A stretch of 64,000 bases of DNA, taken from NCBI RefSeq assembly GCF_003555505.1, contig NZ_CP032152.1:1240001-1304000 (forward strand). Direction: 5' to 3'. The notes under the pieces were generated by a model. It was not told the origin of the DNA and ran no database searches. It worked only from the letters and a program-made list of their open reading frames with translations. A program made the translations under genes and the position numbers. The stretch is from Thermosynechococcus sichuanensis E542 (lineage in GTDB: Bacteria > Cyanobacteriota > Cyanobacteriia > Thermosynechococcales > Thermosynechococcaceae). Position 1 is the first letter of the stretch; every line of letters begins with the position of its first letter. Shown here piece by piece: positions 28,203-38,582 of this stretch.

Positions 28203-29132
28203 CTATTCCGAGAGATAGCCATCCGGTAAAATCGCCTCGCTCATATCCACAGCACTGAGATCAACCCCATTGAGACTGGCACCGGTAAGAATCGCTTCAA
28301 TGAGATTGGCGCCCCGCAGATCGGCACCGCTGAGATTAGCCCCCATTAAGTTGGCACCAATGAGAATGGCGGAACTCAGATTTGCTCCCCGCAAGAGGGC
28401 TTGGGCAAGGCTCACTCCCCGCAAATCGGCACCCACAAGGTTGGCTTTGTCCAAACAGGCATGGCGTAAATTGGCTTCTTTGAAAGCCACTTCGCGGAGA
28501 TTGGTTTCCTCAAGGCGAGCACGGCGCAGATTCGCCCCGATGAGAATTGCTCGCTCTAGGTTGGCCTGCTGCAAATTGGTGCCACTGAGATTGGCACCGC
28601 GTAAATTGGCCTGCACGAGCTGACTTTCCCGCAAAACAGCATCTGCGAGATCGGCACCCCGCAGGTAGGCTTCGGTTAAGTTGGCACGGGTGAGGTTGGC
28701 ACGCTCAAGTTCAGCAAGGGTGAGATCCGTAAGCGTCAAGTTGGCATCCCGCAAGATGGCTGCACTCAGTTGGGCACCGGTCAGGTTGGCTTCACTGAGA
28801 TCGGCATTGGCAAGGTTGGCACGGCTGAGATCGGCTCCCGTCAGGTTGGCCTTACGCAGAGACACCCAGCGTAGATCGGCACTGATTAAAATCACGCCCC
28901 GCAGGTCAGCCCCCCGCAGATCCGCTTGACTGAGATTGACACCCGTCAGAATTGCCCCCCGCAAATCGGCTCCTTGCAGGTTGGTGCTTTGTAAGGCAGC
29001 ATCGGTGAGGTCAGCACGGGAAAGGTCAATACCTGTCAAAATACACCGACTCAGGTTAGCGCGGCGTAAACGCACCCCTGCAAAATTGCGATCGCCAATG
29101 CTATATCGTTTCAGTAAAACATCAGGTTCCAC
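28203..29132 (-). CDS. Pentapeptide-repeat protein
   Basis: Protein of 309 aa, built from about 55 consecutive A(N/D)LxX pentapeptides after a short head (MEPDVLLKRYSIGDRNF). It is more regular than the 19.0-kb protein and similar to it in head and in the PDG-containing end. A quadrilateral beta helix is expected. It has no signal peptide. Function is unknown. On DNA level the gene appears as an array of roughly 15-base imperfect repeats. Confidence 0.9.
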   Translation of the reverse strand: MEPDVLLKRYSIGDRNFAGVRLRRANLSRCILTGIDLSRADLTDAALQSTNLQGADLRGAILTGVNLSQADLRGADLRGVILISADLRWVSLRKANLTGADLSRANLANADLSEANLTGAQLSAAILRDANLTLTDLTLAELERANLTRANLTEAYLRGADLADAVLRESQLVQANLRGANLSGTNLQQANLERAILIGANLRRARLEETNLREVAFKEANLRHACLDKANLVGADLRGVSLAQALLRGANLSSAILIGANLMGANLSGADLRGANLIEAILTGASLNGVDLSAVDMSEAILPDGYLSE

Positions 29133-29192
29133 AATAATTTAAGTCACTTCCTTCAGTAGCAAATCCGAGTCTTCCCCCAATTTTGTCTGAAC

Positions 29193-30818
29193 CTACGGTG
29201 ATGAAGTGGATTTTAGGCGAATTCGAGCGATGTAATGGGTAAATTGATTATCCCGCACATGACTGGTAATGCCTAGGGCAGTAAAGGGTTGGAGCGATCG
29301 CGCCACTTCAGGTGCCAGTTGGGGTAAAAGCAAGTTATTTTGCAATAAACCTAGGTTACTCAAATTCAGGTAAAACTGTGTGCCCTTAGGATCAGGGAGC
29401 ACCGCGCGGTAAAGGGGAGAGTCGGCAAGGGAGCGCTCAGGGGGGCGACTCATATCGGTTAAAGGACCGAGTCCCAAATAAAGAGTCTGGTCATTGAGCC
29501 AGCCATGCTGTCCCACAGGGAGGCCGGGGGGAATCCGCCAAGTGGTGATGGGTTGGGGTTCTGTTGTCGTTTGCTGCACTTGCCACCGCAGGCGATCGCG
29601 AATTTGGGTATCGAGTTGGCTCAGGGTTTGACTAGCTTGGGGGCGATCGCTCGTCTGACTGAGAAAGAGCAAACTAGGGGCATTTCCTAAGGCGGGAACG
29701 GGCACCAAGGCGGCGGCAAATTCGCCATCCATCCAGGGCACAAAAGCCTGTTGCCAATCAAGGCCAGTGAGATCTTTAACCGTCCTGGCAATGGTTTCTT
29801 GAACAGAACTGGGAGTGTTCTGCCATAAATTCCGAAAGGAGCCAGTGCTGTAAAAAGCAAGGGTGGTTTCAGGCACCAGACGAGCCAGTTCACGGCTTTG
29901 ACCTTCACTGACCAAGGCTTGATTCTGCTCAGAGCGCCATGTCACCGCCTCCAACTCAATTTGCTCAGGGGTCATGTCTGCGGTGAGCACCATTCCTTGC
30001 AGTTCTCGGGGGGGTTCGGGAAGACGTCCCTCAGGAGCAGCCATCTGACTGGCTAAAAAGGCGGGCAAGTTCAAATACAGTTCCACCAAAGGGCGATGAT
30101 CCGATAACCCTTTTACTGCCTGTTGATAGGTGGGCTGGCTAGCGATGCCATTGTTGCTTTGGGCGGTGGCAATGACTTGTTGCAGGGCGCTCTGGTGCTG
30201 ACTCCAGATGATGTAGGCCTGATTCTCATGCTGAACAAGGGCGATCGCATCCTGTGCAGCGGCGGTGTTCGCACCGCTATTAGCGTCAGGGAGAATCCCC
30301 TTCGCCCTAAAAATTTTCACGCCATTCATCTCGGTGATGGGTTCGCCAATCACCCTTTGCAGGAGTTGCTCCCCCATCGGGACATTGAGGGTCGGCACAA
30401 TCCACACATGGGGTGGCAGCGGCGATTCTCTAACAGACTCTGGGGTAATGGGCAAGAGCACCAGCGTGGCTTGGTCACCAATAAAGGGGCGCACATCCTT
30501 GAGGTAATCCAGTTGGGCAAGATTCACCCCCTCTGGCGAAAGCGGATCATAGGTGGGGTTCAACCAGGGTTGGGCTTGCAACAGGCCACTTTTGGCAAGG
30601 GCTTCCCAAGGCTTGGGATCCGTGGGTAAGGTGAGGGTCAATAGGGCGCTATTGGGGGCGATCGCCATGCCGGGCGCGATCGGGCGTTGACTCAAGCGTT
30701 GCCATAGGAAGACCCCCGCAGCAGCGGCTGCCCCGACAATGACCACAGCAACACCCCCCACCAGCCAAGGGCGGAACCGACGGGGCGACTGAACTGACGG
30801 TTGAGACTCAATAGTCAT
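29193..30818 (-). CDS. DUF3352 protein, membrane anchored
   Basis: Protein of 541 aa. A short cytoplasmic head is followed by one transmembrane segment (about residues 19-39, [19 protein letters not shown]), then a large periplasmic or lumenal region. This matches the cyanobacterial DUF3352 family, which has no known function. Its ATG overlaps the cofH stop (30815-30818), so it follows cofH in one operon. No enzymatic motif is seen. Confidence 0.75.
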   Translation of the reverse strand: MTIESQPSVQSPRRFRPWLVGGVAVVIVGAAAAAGVFLWQRLSQRPIAPGMAIAPNSALLTLTLPTDPKPWEALAKSGLLQAQPWLNPTYDPLSPEGVNLAQLDYLKDVRPFIGDQATLVLLPITPESVRESPLPPHVWIVPTLNVPMGEQLLQRVIGEPITEMNGVKIFRAKGILPDANSGANTAAAQDAIALVQHENQAYIIWSQHQSALQQVIATAQSNNGIASQPTYQQAVKGLSDHRPLVELYLNLPAFLASQMAAPEGRLPEPPRELQGMVLTADMTPEQIELEAVTWRSEQNQALVSEGQSRELARLVPETTLAFYSTGSFRNLWQNTPSSVQETIARTVKDLTGLDWQQAFVPWMDGEFAAALVPVPALGNAPSLLFLSQTSDRPQASQTLSQLDTQIRDRLRWQVQQTTTEPQPITTWRIPPGLPVGQHGWLNDQTLYLGLGPLTDMSRPPERSLADSPLYRAVLPDPKGTQFYLNLSNLGLLQNNLLLPQLAPEVARSLQPFTALGITSHVRDNQFTHYIARIRLKSTSSP

Positions 30819-32020
30819 TGCAACTCTCCAACAGGATCGTAAAGGGTAGTGCGCTGACGCGGATTTCGCCCCAAGGAGCGAATGGCTGCCACGAGATCGG
30901 CTGGGCTAATTCCTGTTCCTCCCTTTGCCCCTGCGACCGAGGTAATGTGTTCTTCCATCAGCGTTCCCCCCAAATCATTACAGCCCCAAGCCAGTGCCAT
31001 TGTCGCACCCCTCAGGCCAAGTTTGACCCAACTGGGTTGATGATTGACAATCCACTGCCCCAAAAAGAGCCGCGCCACTGCCGTCAGCACCAATGTCGGT
31101 AATAACTGCGGTTGGTGGTGTCCTACCCATTGTCGCATTGCCCTGGGAGCAAGTTCCCCCACGTAGGGCAGCAGAATAAACTCGGTAATTCGCGCGGGAT
31201 AGTCGTGTTCTAAGGCCTTTTGCTGAAGTTGCTGTAGATGCTGCAGGTGAGCCACCTGATCCGCCGGCGTTTCAATGTGGCCGCAAAGCATTGTACTGGT
31301 TGTCCAGACTCCCAAACGATGGGCCGTCTCAACAATCTCCAGCCAAGTGGCAGTGTTAATTTTCTCAGGACAGATTTTTGCTCGCACCCGATCCACCAAC
31401 ACCTCGGCAGCGGTACCAGGCATGGAGTCCACCCCCGTCTGATGCAGGACGGCAATCACTTGGGCATAGGAGAGGCCATCCTCGCGGGCAATAAATTGAA
31501 TTTCTTGGGGTGAAAAGGCATGGAGATGGATTGCAGGAAAGGCGCTTTTAATTTCCCGCACAAGGGATTGGTAATAGCGCAATGTGGAGCCGCCTTCTTT
31601 AGCCCCTGGGTTGAGTCCCCCCTGCATACAGATTTCCGTCGCCCCTTGATCAACTGCATCAGCCACTTTACTCAGGATGGTGTCAATGTCGAGCCAGTAG
31701 GCATCAGCAGCGGTGGCATCGCGACGAAAGGCACAAAAGCCACAGTGTTGCTCACAGATATTCGTGAAGTTGATGTTGCGGTTGATCACATAGGTGACGG
31801 TATCCCCCACCTGTTGTTGGCGCAGGCGATCGCTAGCCGTTTGTAGTGCCCTGAGTAGAGGGGGCAACGGTTCTTGAGGATCATTATTTGCGGCTAAGGG
31901 AAGAGCGGTTGTCAAAAGGGTGAGGGCTTGTTGGGCAGAAATGCCATTGTGGGTCAGAACTTCCTCTAGCTCGGTGAATGCCTGAACGGCAGGCTGCGCG
32001 ATCGCCGCTATGGTCTCCAT
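30815..32020 (-). CDS. cofH: FO synthase subunit 2 (CofH)
   Basis: Radical SAM enzyme joining tyrosine to the ribityl-uracil precursor on the way to FO (8-hydroxy-5-deazaflavin), which cyanobacteria use as the antenna chromophore of DNA photolyase. The cluster motif is CEQHCGFC, in the context [12 protein letters not shown]. The frame is open to 32044, but ATG 32020 (METIAAIAQ) is preferred, giving 401 aa. The partner CofG is not in the window. It is divergent from the BMC shell gene across 96 nt. Confidence 0.93.
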   Translation of the reverse strand: METIAAIAQPAVQAFTELEEVLTHNGISAQQALTLLTTALPLAANNDPQEPLPPLLRALQTASDRLRQQQVGDTVTYVINRNINFTNICEQHCGFCAFRRDATAADAYWLDIDTILSKVADAVDQGATEICMQGGLNPGAKEGGSTLRYYQSLVREIKSAFPAIHLHAFSPQEIQFIAREDGLSYAQVIAVLHQTGVDSMPGTAAEVLVDRVRAKICPEKINTATWLEIVETAHRLGVWTTSTMLCGHIETPADQVAHLQHLQQLQQKALEHDYPARITEFILLPYVGELAPRAMRQWVGHHQPQLLPTLVLTAVARLFLGQWIVNHQPSWVKLGLRGATMALAWGCNDLGGTLMEEHITSVAGAKGGTGISPADLVAAIRSLGRNPRQRTTLYDPVGELQ

Positions 32021-32116
32021 GGGATGGACTCCACGTTTGAGCAACTAGGACATCGTTTCTCCAGCTTAACCCCAGTCCTTTTCTAAAATATGAAAGACGT
32101 AAAAGGGGGAGTGGCA

Positions 32117-32416
32117 ATGGCAGCAGCGGTGGGCATGGTGCAGGTTTTAGGGTACCCAGCCGCCCTTGCGGTGGCCGATACATTGGTGAAAGCGGCTCAG
32201 GTCACCCTTGTCAGTTGTGAGGGGATTGGTGCGGGCTATTGGACAGTGGTGATTCGAGGAGAAGTGGCGGACGTGAATGCGGCGGTTCGAGCAGCGCGAT
32301 CGCTCAGTGGCCACACGGTCATTTCCCATCAGATTATTGCCCGTCCCGATGGCAATCTCGAACACGTCCTACCAATTGTTACCCCTCACCAGCCACCCGA
32401 GGATTTTCTCCTTTAA
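32117..32416 (+). CDS. Orphan CcmK-type carboxysome shell protein (BMC-H)
   Basis: Single BMC domain of 99 aa. AVGMVQVLGYPAALAVADTLVKAAQVTLV and IIARPDGNLEHVLPI clearly place it with CcmK hexamer proteins. Compared with CcmK2 from memory, the segment after RGEVADV is about four residues shorter, and the pore-side loop reads CEGIGAGY. It stands alone, away from any ccmKLMN operon. Such satellite shell genes (CcmK3-CcmK6) tune shell permeability; I cannot say which it is. ATG 32117 is chosen over 32090 because GGGGGAG lies 6-12 nt upstream. Confidence 0.85.
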   Translation: MAAAVGMVQVLGYPAALAVADTLVKAAQVTLVSCEGIGAGYWTVVIRGEVADVNAAVRAARSLSGHTVISHQIIARPDGNLEHVLPIVTPHQPPEDFLL

Positions 32417-32457
32417 GCCAAGCCTACACTTCGGCTCATTGCTGAAAGCTGCTCCGC

Positions 32458-32862
32458 TCAGCGCGATCCTTGCAGTTGCTTCACCTGCTCGGGGGTGAGA
32501 ATCGTCAGCATTTCGACACGGGTATCCTGCATTACCTTCGAGAGCTGGGTTTTCTGATCGGGGCGCAGAGCAACCATATCCATAGCTTCACCCGTGGATT
32601 TCCCCTGCTTGATGGCATTGCGAAAGATACGCTGTTGGTCGCGATCGAGGATCTTGAGGATGCGATCGTTGGTGCGCAAGGTTAGCCGCAGTACAGCCTG
32701 TTTTTGCTCAACACTGAGATTGAGTTTTTTCATTTGCTCAGCGGTCAGTAGGCCGCCACTGGTTTGCGCCATGACTTGGGGTGGAATCGTTGCGCCACTA
32801 ATCCCCACAATAAGGGCGATCGCCACCATCAATCGCTGAATATTTTTCCTCATCCCTGCCAC
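32458..32862 (-). CDS. Secreted Spy/CpxP-like LTxxQ protein
   Basis: Protein of 134 aa with a signal peptide (basic MRKN, hydrophobic LMVAIALIVGISGA, cleavage near VMAQ) and a helical mature part. That part contains LTAEQMKKL, LSVEQKQAV and LTPEQVKQL, the LTxxQ-type repeats of periplasmic Spy/CpxP proteins, which act as chaperones or metal/stress sensors. GTG 32862 has AGGAG 7 nt upstream and is preferred to ATG 32853. Convergent with the shell-protein gene. The family placement is tentative. Confidence 0.6.
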   Translation of the reverse strand: MAGMRKNIQRLMVAIALIVGISGATIPPQVMAQTSGGLLTAEQMKKLNLSVEQKQAVLRLTLRTNDRILKILDRDQQRIFRNAIKQGKSTGEAMDMVALRPDQKTQLSKVMQDTRVEMLTILTPEQVKQLQGSR

Positions 32863-32895
32863 CTCACCACTCCTGCTACAATTGCTACCCCTATT

Positions 32896-34107
<1,212 letters not shown>

Positions 34108-34124
<17 letters not shown>

Positions 34125-34977
34125 GAAATAGCCCTTGGGGGCGCACCAAAAGCACCACCATCATGATTGCTAGGGCAACCGCCAGCTTGTATTCAGAAGG
34201 AATGATCAGTGTACTCATCTCCTGCGCCACACCAATCATCAAGGCGCCAGCGATCGCCCCGTAGGGATTGCCAATACCACCGAGAATCACACTGGCAAAG
34301 AGGGGCAAGATCAAAAACCAACCCATTGTTGGCCGCACAGCCGTAATTAAACCATAGAGACCGCCGGCCACTCCCGTCAGCACCCCTGCTAGGAGCCAAG
34401 TGCACAGCACTACCCACTCGACATCAATCCCCGAAACCCGCGCCAAGTCAAGATCATCGGCTACGGCTCGCATGGCTTTGCCGACTTTTGTGCGCTGGAG
34501 CAGCAAGTGTACACTGGCGATCGCCACCACCGCCAGAATCATTACAATCACCTTCGAGTAAATAATTTTCACGCCCCAAAAATCAAGGGCAGGCATCACG
34601 GGTAGCCGATAGGTTTGGTTTTCGCTTCCCCAGAGGAGAATCACAGCATTGCGCAACAGAAATGAAAGACCAATGGAAATAATAATCAGCGTCGTTGAGG
34701 TCGCCCGGCGATCGCGCATCGGCTGCCATAGGAGCTTCTCACTCAGGAGCATTAACCCTGCCGTTCCTAGGCCCCCGATCGCCATTGAGAGCCAAATATC
34801 TAGTCCCGTTGCATTGGCCACTAAGGTCAGGTAGGCTCCTGCCGTCATAAAGTCGCCATGGGCAAAGTTGGGCAGGCGCAAAATCCCAAACGTGAGCGTC
34901 AAACCGACGGCTGCAAGGGCAATAATACTCCCTACCGCCAAACCATTAACAAAAAGTTGAATCAGTTGAATATCCAT
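34108..34977 (-). CDS. Branched-chain amino-acid ABC transporter permease (LivH type)
   Basis: Inner-membrane permease of 289 aa with about eight hydrophobic segments. Family motifs: the N-terminal NGLAVGSIIALAAVGLTLTFGILRLPNFAHGD and the EAA-like loop near GLYGLITAVRPTMGW. In cyanobacteria this kind of protein is NatD of the N-I neutral amino-acid system. The other subunits (LivM, LivF/G, binding protein) are absent from the window. First gene of the livH-rfaE2-gun4 unit, with overlaps at both joints. Confidence 0.88.
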
Positions 34978-35320
34978 GAACCATTGCGACTAAAATTTTA
35001 GAAAGTGCGAAATGGGCAACACCTGTTCATAGAATAACGATCAGAGGAACGTTTGCACGATACTTTTTTCTCTGATTACGAAAATAACTTTTCTTCAAGA
35101 AAATTCAAGGTTAAGCGGTAAATTCTATCACGCCTTAAACTGACAAAATGTAGCGACAATAACAAATAATAGTACGGATTCCCGAAGTTTCAGGTAGGGA
35201 TTTACCCCCTTGGTCTTTTTCACTGAGATTGCGTACCGTTGAGGCAGCCATGCTGCTGAGTCAATCGCGCGATTAGCATCAAGGCATCGGTGACCAACCG
35301 TATTGTTCGAGGAGGCTTGT
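34978..35320. other. Intergenic region between livH and a glycosyltransferase gene
   Basis: About 340 nt between two divergent genes, AT-rich, and it must hold promoters for both. Visible structure: a 15-bp inverted repeat TTTTCTTCAAGAAAA (35089-35103) and a TCAGAG/CTCTGA pair (35041-35046, 35070-35075). No clear sigma70 hexamers, coding frame or RNA gene found. Confidence 0.5.
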
Positions 35321-36397
35321 ATGCGCATTGCTCAAATCGCCCCCCTGTGGGAACGGGTACCGCCGCCAGCCTACGGGGGTGTGGAGTTGGTGGTGAGTCT
35401 GCTCACGGAAGAATTAGTCAAGCGAGGGCACGAGGTCACGCTGTTTGCCAGTGGCGATTCCATTACCCAAGCCAAATTGGTTTCTACCTATCCCCACGCC
35501 ATTCGTCTCGATCCCAATGTGCAGGAATATGCCGTTTATGAAGCCCTGCAATTGGGAGAGGTCTTTAGTCGCGCCAATGAGTTTGATGTCATCCATTCCC
35601 ATGTGGGCTATACGGCTTTACCCTACGTCAGTCTGGTGAAAACACCAGTTGTGCACACGCTCCATGGTCGCTTTACGACGGATAATGAGCGCATTTTCAG
35701 CCAATATCGCAACCAAAACTACGTCAGTATTTCCCATTCCCAGCGGCAACTCCGGGATTTGAACTACATTGCCACGGTCTATAACGCCATTGCCGTGGAA
35801 ACCCATCACTTCTATCCCCAGCCCAGCGATCCGCCCTATTTGGCCTTCTTGGGACGGCTTTCCCCGGAAAAAGGTCCTCACCATGCCATTGAAATTGCTA
35901 AGCGAGTAGGCATCCCCCTGCGAATGGCAGGCAAAGTGGATCGCGTCGATCGCGATTACTTCAAGGAATTAATTGAACCCCACATTGATGGTGAATTTAT
36001 CCAGTTCATCGGCGAAGCAGATCATCCAACCAAGAATGCTCTCCTTGGGGGCGCGATCGCCATGCTCTTCCCGATTACATGGCAGGAACCCTTTGGCTTG
36101 GTGATGATTGAATCCATGGCCGCAGGCACACCGGTGGTGGCGATCGCCAAGGGCGCAGCCCCCGAAGTCATTGAGCACGGTAAAACTGGTTTCCTCTGTC
36201 ACTCCGTCGAAGAATGCGTCGCTGCTGTTGGCCAAGTACCGCAACTGGATCGTATGGCCTGCCGAGACTACGTTTGGCAGCGTTTTAGCGTCGAGCGGAT
36301 GGTGAGCGAGTATGAGGCAGTCTATGATACCGTTCTCGCCGACACCTTTGTCCATAATGGACATCGTAGGGGAACGTTTGACTTGATTGCCAGCTAG
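35321..36397 (+). CDS. GT4-family glycosyltransferase
   Basis: GT-B glycosyltransferase of 358 aa. The N-terminal half starts MRIAQIAPLWERVPP and has the glycine-rich GGVELVVSLLTEEL. The C-terminal nucleotide-sugar domain starts near LAFLGRLSPEKGP and holds the E-x7-E-like motif WQEPFGLVMIESMAAGTPVVA. Start chosen at ATG 35321, 8 nt after GAGGAGG. The acceptor is unknown. A second GT4 gene follows 53 nt downstream, so the pair may act in one pathway, perhaps surface glycan or sucrose-type sugars. Confidence 0.85.
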   Translation: MRIAQIAPLWERVPPPAYGGVELVVSLLTEELVKRGHEVTLFASGDSITQAKLVSTYPHAIRLDPNVQEYAVYEALQLGEVFSRANEFDVIHSHVGYTALPYVSLVKTPVVHTLHGRFTTDNERIFSQYRNQNYVSISHSQRQLRDLNYIATVYNAIAVETHHFYPQPSDPPYLAFLGRLSPEKGPHHAIEIAKRVGIPLRMAGKVDRVDRDYFKELIEPHIDGEFIQFIGEADHPTKNALLGGAIAMLFPITWQEPFGLVMIESMAAGTPVVAIAKGAAPEVIEHGKTGFLCHSVEECVAAVGQVPQLDRMACRDYVWQRFSVERMVSEYEAVYDTVLADTFVHNGHRRGTFDLIAS

Positions 36398-36450
36398 CTG
36401 TCTCCCTTTTTCAAATACTTTTCTTGGGTTGTTATTCAAAAGGTGTATTT

Positions 36451-37809
36451 ATGCAAGCATTATCAACTCGTACAGCAAAAAATACACTTCCTCGGGCGTT
36501 TGCCATGCCCCAACCGCAGGTGCCTGCGCGTCAACCTATTGCCTTGATTTCTGTGCATGGAGATCCTGCTGCTGATGTCGGCCATGAATCCGCCGGTGGT
36601 CAAAATATCTATGTACGGCAATTAGGAGAAGCCCTAGCAGCAGCCGGGTGGCACGTGGATATGTTTACCCGCAAAATCCACCCCGACGACCCCGATGTGA
36701 TTGAGCACAGCCCCCACTGTCGCACCATTCGCCTCGAAGCAGGCCCTCTGACCTATATTCCGCGGGAAAAGCTCTTTGAGACATTGCCGAAGTTTGTCGA
36801 AGCCTTCAAGGCTTACCATGCCAAATATGGCTATCCCCTCATCCACACCAATTACTGGCTCTCCGGCTGGGTGGGTTGGCAGTTGCGTCAGGAGTTGAAT
36901 TTCCAATGGCTGCACACCTACCATTCCTTAGGGGTTGTGAAATATCAAGTGGCTTCTGAGCAAGCCCAACGGGATGAAACCCGCCTCATGGTGGAAAAAG
37001 CCATCCTTGAAAATGCCGACTGTGTGATTGTCACTAGCCCCCAAGAGGAGGCCTACCTACGGCGTTGGGTCTCTAAAGCAGGGCAAACACGTCTGATTCC
37101 CTGCGGGACGAATTTGAATCTCTTTTACCCCGTGGCGGATGCCCGTGATCAACTGAATTTGCCTGCCGATGAGCCAATTATTCTCTATGTGGGTCGTTTT
37201 GATCGCCGCAAAGGGATTGAAACGCTGGTGGCAGCAATGGCTCAAGTGCCCCAAGGGCGGTTACTGCTTGTGGGGGGGAGTGATCCGCAGCGCAGTGATG
37301 GTGCCGAACGGCGGCGCATTGAAGGATTGGTGCAGGAGTATAACTTGGGCGATCGCGTCACCTTTGTGGGGCAAATTGACCATGAGCGCTTGGCGGTTTA
37401 CTACAGTGCGGCCAATGTCTGTGTGGTGCCCAGCTACTATGAACCCTTTGGCTTGGTGGCCATTGAAGCCATGGCCTGTGGCACGCCAGTGATTGCCTCC
37501 GCTGTGGGGGGGCTGCAGTTCACCGTCATTCCCGAGGAAACAGGGTTGCTGGTGCCGCCTCAAGATGCCACCGCCTTAGCCAAGGCCATTCAACGTATCT
37601 TGGCTGATCCCGCCTGGGCGCATACCCTTGGGGAAAATGGCCGTGAGCGGGTGCAAGCTCTCTTTAACTGGGAGGCGATCGCCCTCCAGATGGGGCAACT
37701 CTACCGTCAACTCTTTGCCGCCTCCCTCATGGGGAATTCCCCTCGTTTAGAGACGGTGAAAAACACAGCCTCACTGACGACTGTGACCAAAGCGGCCTTG
37801 GCCTCCTAA
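36451..37809 (+). CDS. GT4-family glycosyltransferase, sucrose-phosphate-synthase-like
   Basis: GT-B enzyme of up to 452 aa. The N-terminal domain has ISVHGDPAADVG...ESAGGQNIYVRQLGEAL, the GGQ-N-YV motif seen in sucrose synthase, sucrose-phosphate synthase and MshA-type enzymes. The C-terminal domain has YVGRFDRRKGIETLV and the E-x7-E motif in EPFGLVAIEAMACGTPVIAS. It could make sucrose 6-phosphate, a known compatible solute in this genus, but donor and acceptor are not proven. ATG 36451 preferred (AAAGGTG upstream); ATG 36505 is an alternative. The last 40 residues are low-complexity Thr/Ala/Ser. Confidence 0.8.
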   Translation: MQALSTRTAKNTLPRAFAMPQPQVPARQPIALISVHGDPAADVGHESAGGQNIYVRQLGEALAAAGWHVDMFTRKIHPDDPDVIEHSPHCRTIRLEAGPLTYIPREKLFETLPKFVEAFKAYHAKYGYPLIHTNYWLSGWVGWQLRQELNFQWLHTYHSLGVVKYQVASEQAQRDETRLMVEKAILENADCVIVTSPQEEAYLRRWVSKAGQTRLIPCGTNLNLFYPVADARDQLNLPADEPIILYVGRFDRRKGIETLVAAMAQVPQGRLLLVGGSDPQRSDGAERRRIEGLVQEYNLGDRVTFVGQIDHERLAVYYSAANVCVVPSYYEPFGLVAIEAMACGTPVIASAVGGLQFTVIPEETGLLVPPQDATALAKAIQRILADPAWAHTLGENGRERVQALFNWEAIALQMGQLYRQLFAASLMGNSPRLETVKNTASLTTVTKAALAS

Positions 37810-37824
37810 GCATCTTAATGACGT

Positions 37825-37894
37825 GGCAGAGTGGCTGAAGACAAGATCAAGTAGCATTCCCGCGGGGGCGGCTCACGTCTGTCTCCGCTCTGCC
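37825..37894 (+). ncRNA. Possible structured RNA or stem-loop
   Basis: GGCAGAGT (37825-37832) pairs with GCTCTGCC (37887-37894). Inside it AGAC (37839-37842) can pair with GTCT (37877-37880), and CCGC (37860-37863) with GCGG (37868-37871). The result is a closed, three-stem structure of 70 nt between two genes, without a T-run. It is not a tRNA and has no SRP motif. Could be a small RNA or an mRNA 3' stabiliser; transcription is unproven. Confidence 0.3.
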
Positions 37895-37975
37895 CAACCC
37901 CTGATTGCCCTTGCTGTGAACAATTTGTTAGATTCTAGGGGGCTATTTATCGTTTTGGATCATTTCTGAAATCCA

Positions 37976-38473
37976 ATGCTGCACTGGCGATCGCTTTCTC
38001 CCCTATGGCCGGATGTCATTCTCGGGGCACTGATTCTAGGTCCTTTGTTTGCGCCTTTTTTGGCCGCGAGTCATTTTCTTTTTTTGCCTCAAATTGCCCA
38101 CATTATCTACACGATGGGCCATCATGTATGTCCGCAGCCAGAAATGGGCTTGATGCTCGCTCCTCCTTGGAAAATGGCGGTGTGCATGCGCTGCTATGGC
38201 ACCCTGCTGGGGGTTCTTTTGACCCGGTGGTGGATTCAGCGTTCCACAACTGGCCGCGAATGGTATTGGCTGCCGCAGTATGGTCTGGGGGGCTTTTTAG
38301 TGGCGGTGCTGTTGATGCTGTTTTATCCCCTTGAGTGGGCACTGCAACACTATGGCGTCTGGGGCTATTCCAATTGGATTGTCTTTCCCTTTGGGGCGAT
38401 CGCTGGATTAGGGTTGGGATTACTGATCATGCCTCTGTTGTATCCCAAACAGCCCCTTGCCACCTTCCGCTAG
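37976..38473 (+). CDS. DUF2085 membrane protein
   Basis: Integral membrane protein of 165 aa with four hydrophobic segments. The family signature is visible: H-H-V-C-P-Q after the first span, and CMRCYG after KMAV. Cysteine and histidine spacing hints at metal or redox chemistry, but the family has no known function. It is 109 nt upstream of glnA; the NtcA-type promoter between them shows glnA has its own transcript. Confidence 0.75.
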   Translation: MLHWRSLSPLWPDVILGALILGPLFAPFLAASHFLFLPQIAHIIYTMGHHVCPQPEMGLMLAPPWKMAVCMRCYGTLLGVLLTRWWIQRSTTGREWYWLPQYGLGGFLVAVLLMLFYPLEWALQHYGVWGYSNWIVFPFGAIAGLGLGLLIMPLLYPKQPLATFR

Positions 38474-38494
38474 GGCGCAAACAACGGAGTTTTG

Positions 38495-38537
38495 GTAGCC
38501 TCCGATACAAAAATTAATTAGGGCAACTTTCTACCAT
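38495..38537 (+). promoter_or_regulatory. NtcA-activated promoter of glnA
   Basis: A perfect NtcA site GTA-N8-TAC (38495-38508) is followed after 23 nt by the -10 box TACCAT (38532-38537). This is the canonical class II NtcA arrangement, with the site in place of a -35 box. It predicts activation under nitrogen limitation, as known for cyanobacterial glnA. Confidence 0.88.
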
Positions 38538-38582
38538 AGATTGTCGCTGCGGTGCGCCCAATACAGAAGGAGTAACCTATAC

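Noticed and set aside
28203-29132. Array of short repeats resembling a CRISPR or satellite
   Set aside because: The roughly 15-base periodicity is the codon-level trace of pentapeptide repeats in one long open frame; there are no unique spacers between identical repeats. The same holds for 19003-19995.
30818-31102. Rightward frames antisense to cofH and the DUF3352 gene
   Set aside because: They are shadows of strongly supported leftward genes, with unlikely composition and no ribosome site.
37825-37894. tRNA-Ser or tRNA-Leu gene
   Set aside because: The start resembles a class II tRNA and the ends pair, but there is no anticodon stem-loop and no T-arm with GTTCRA.
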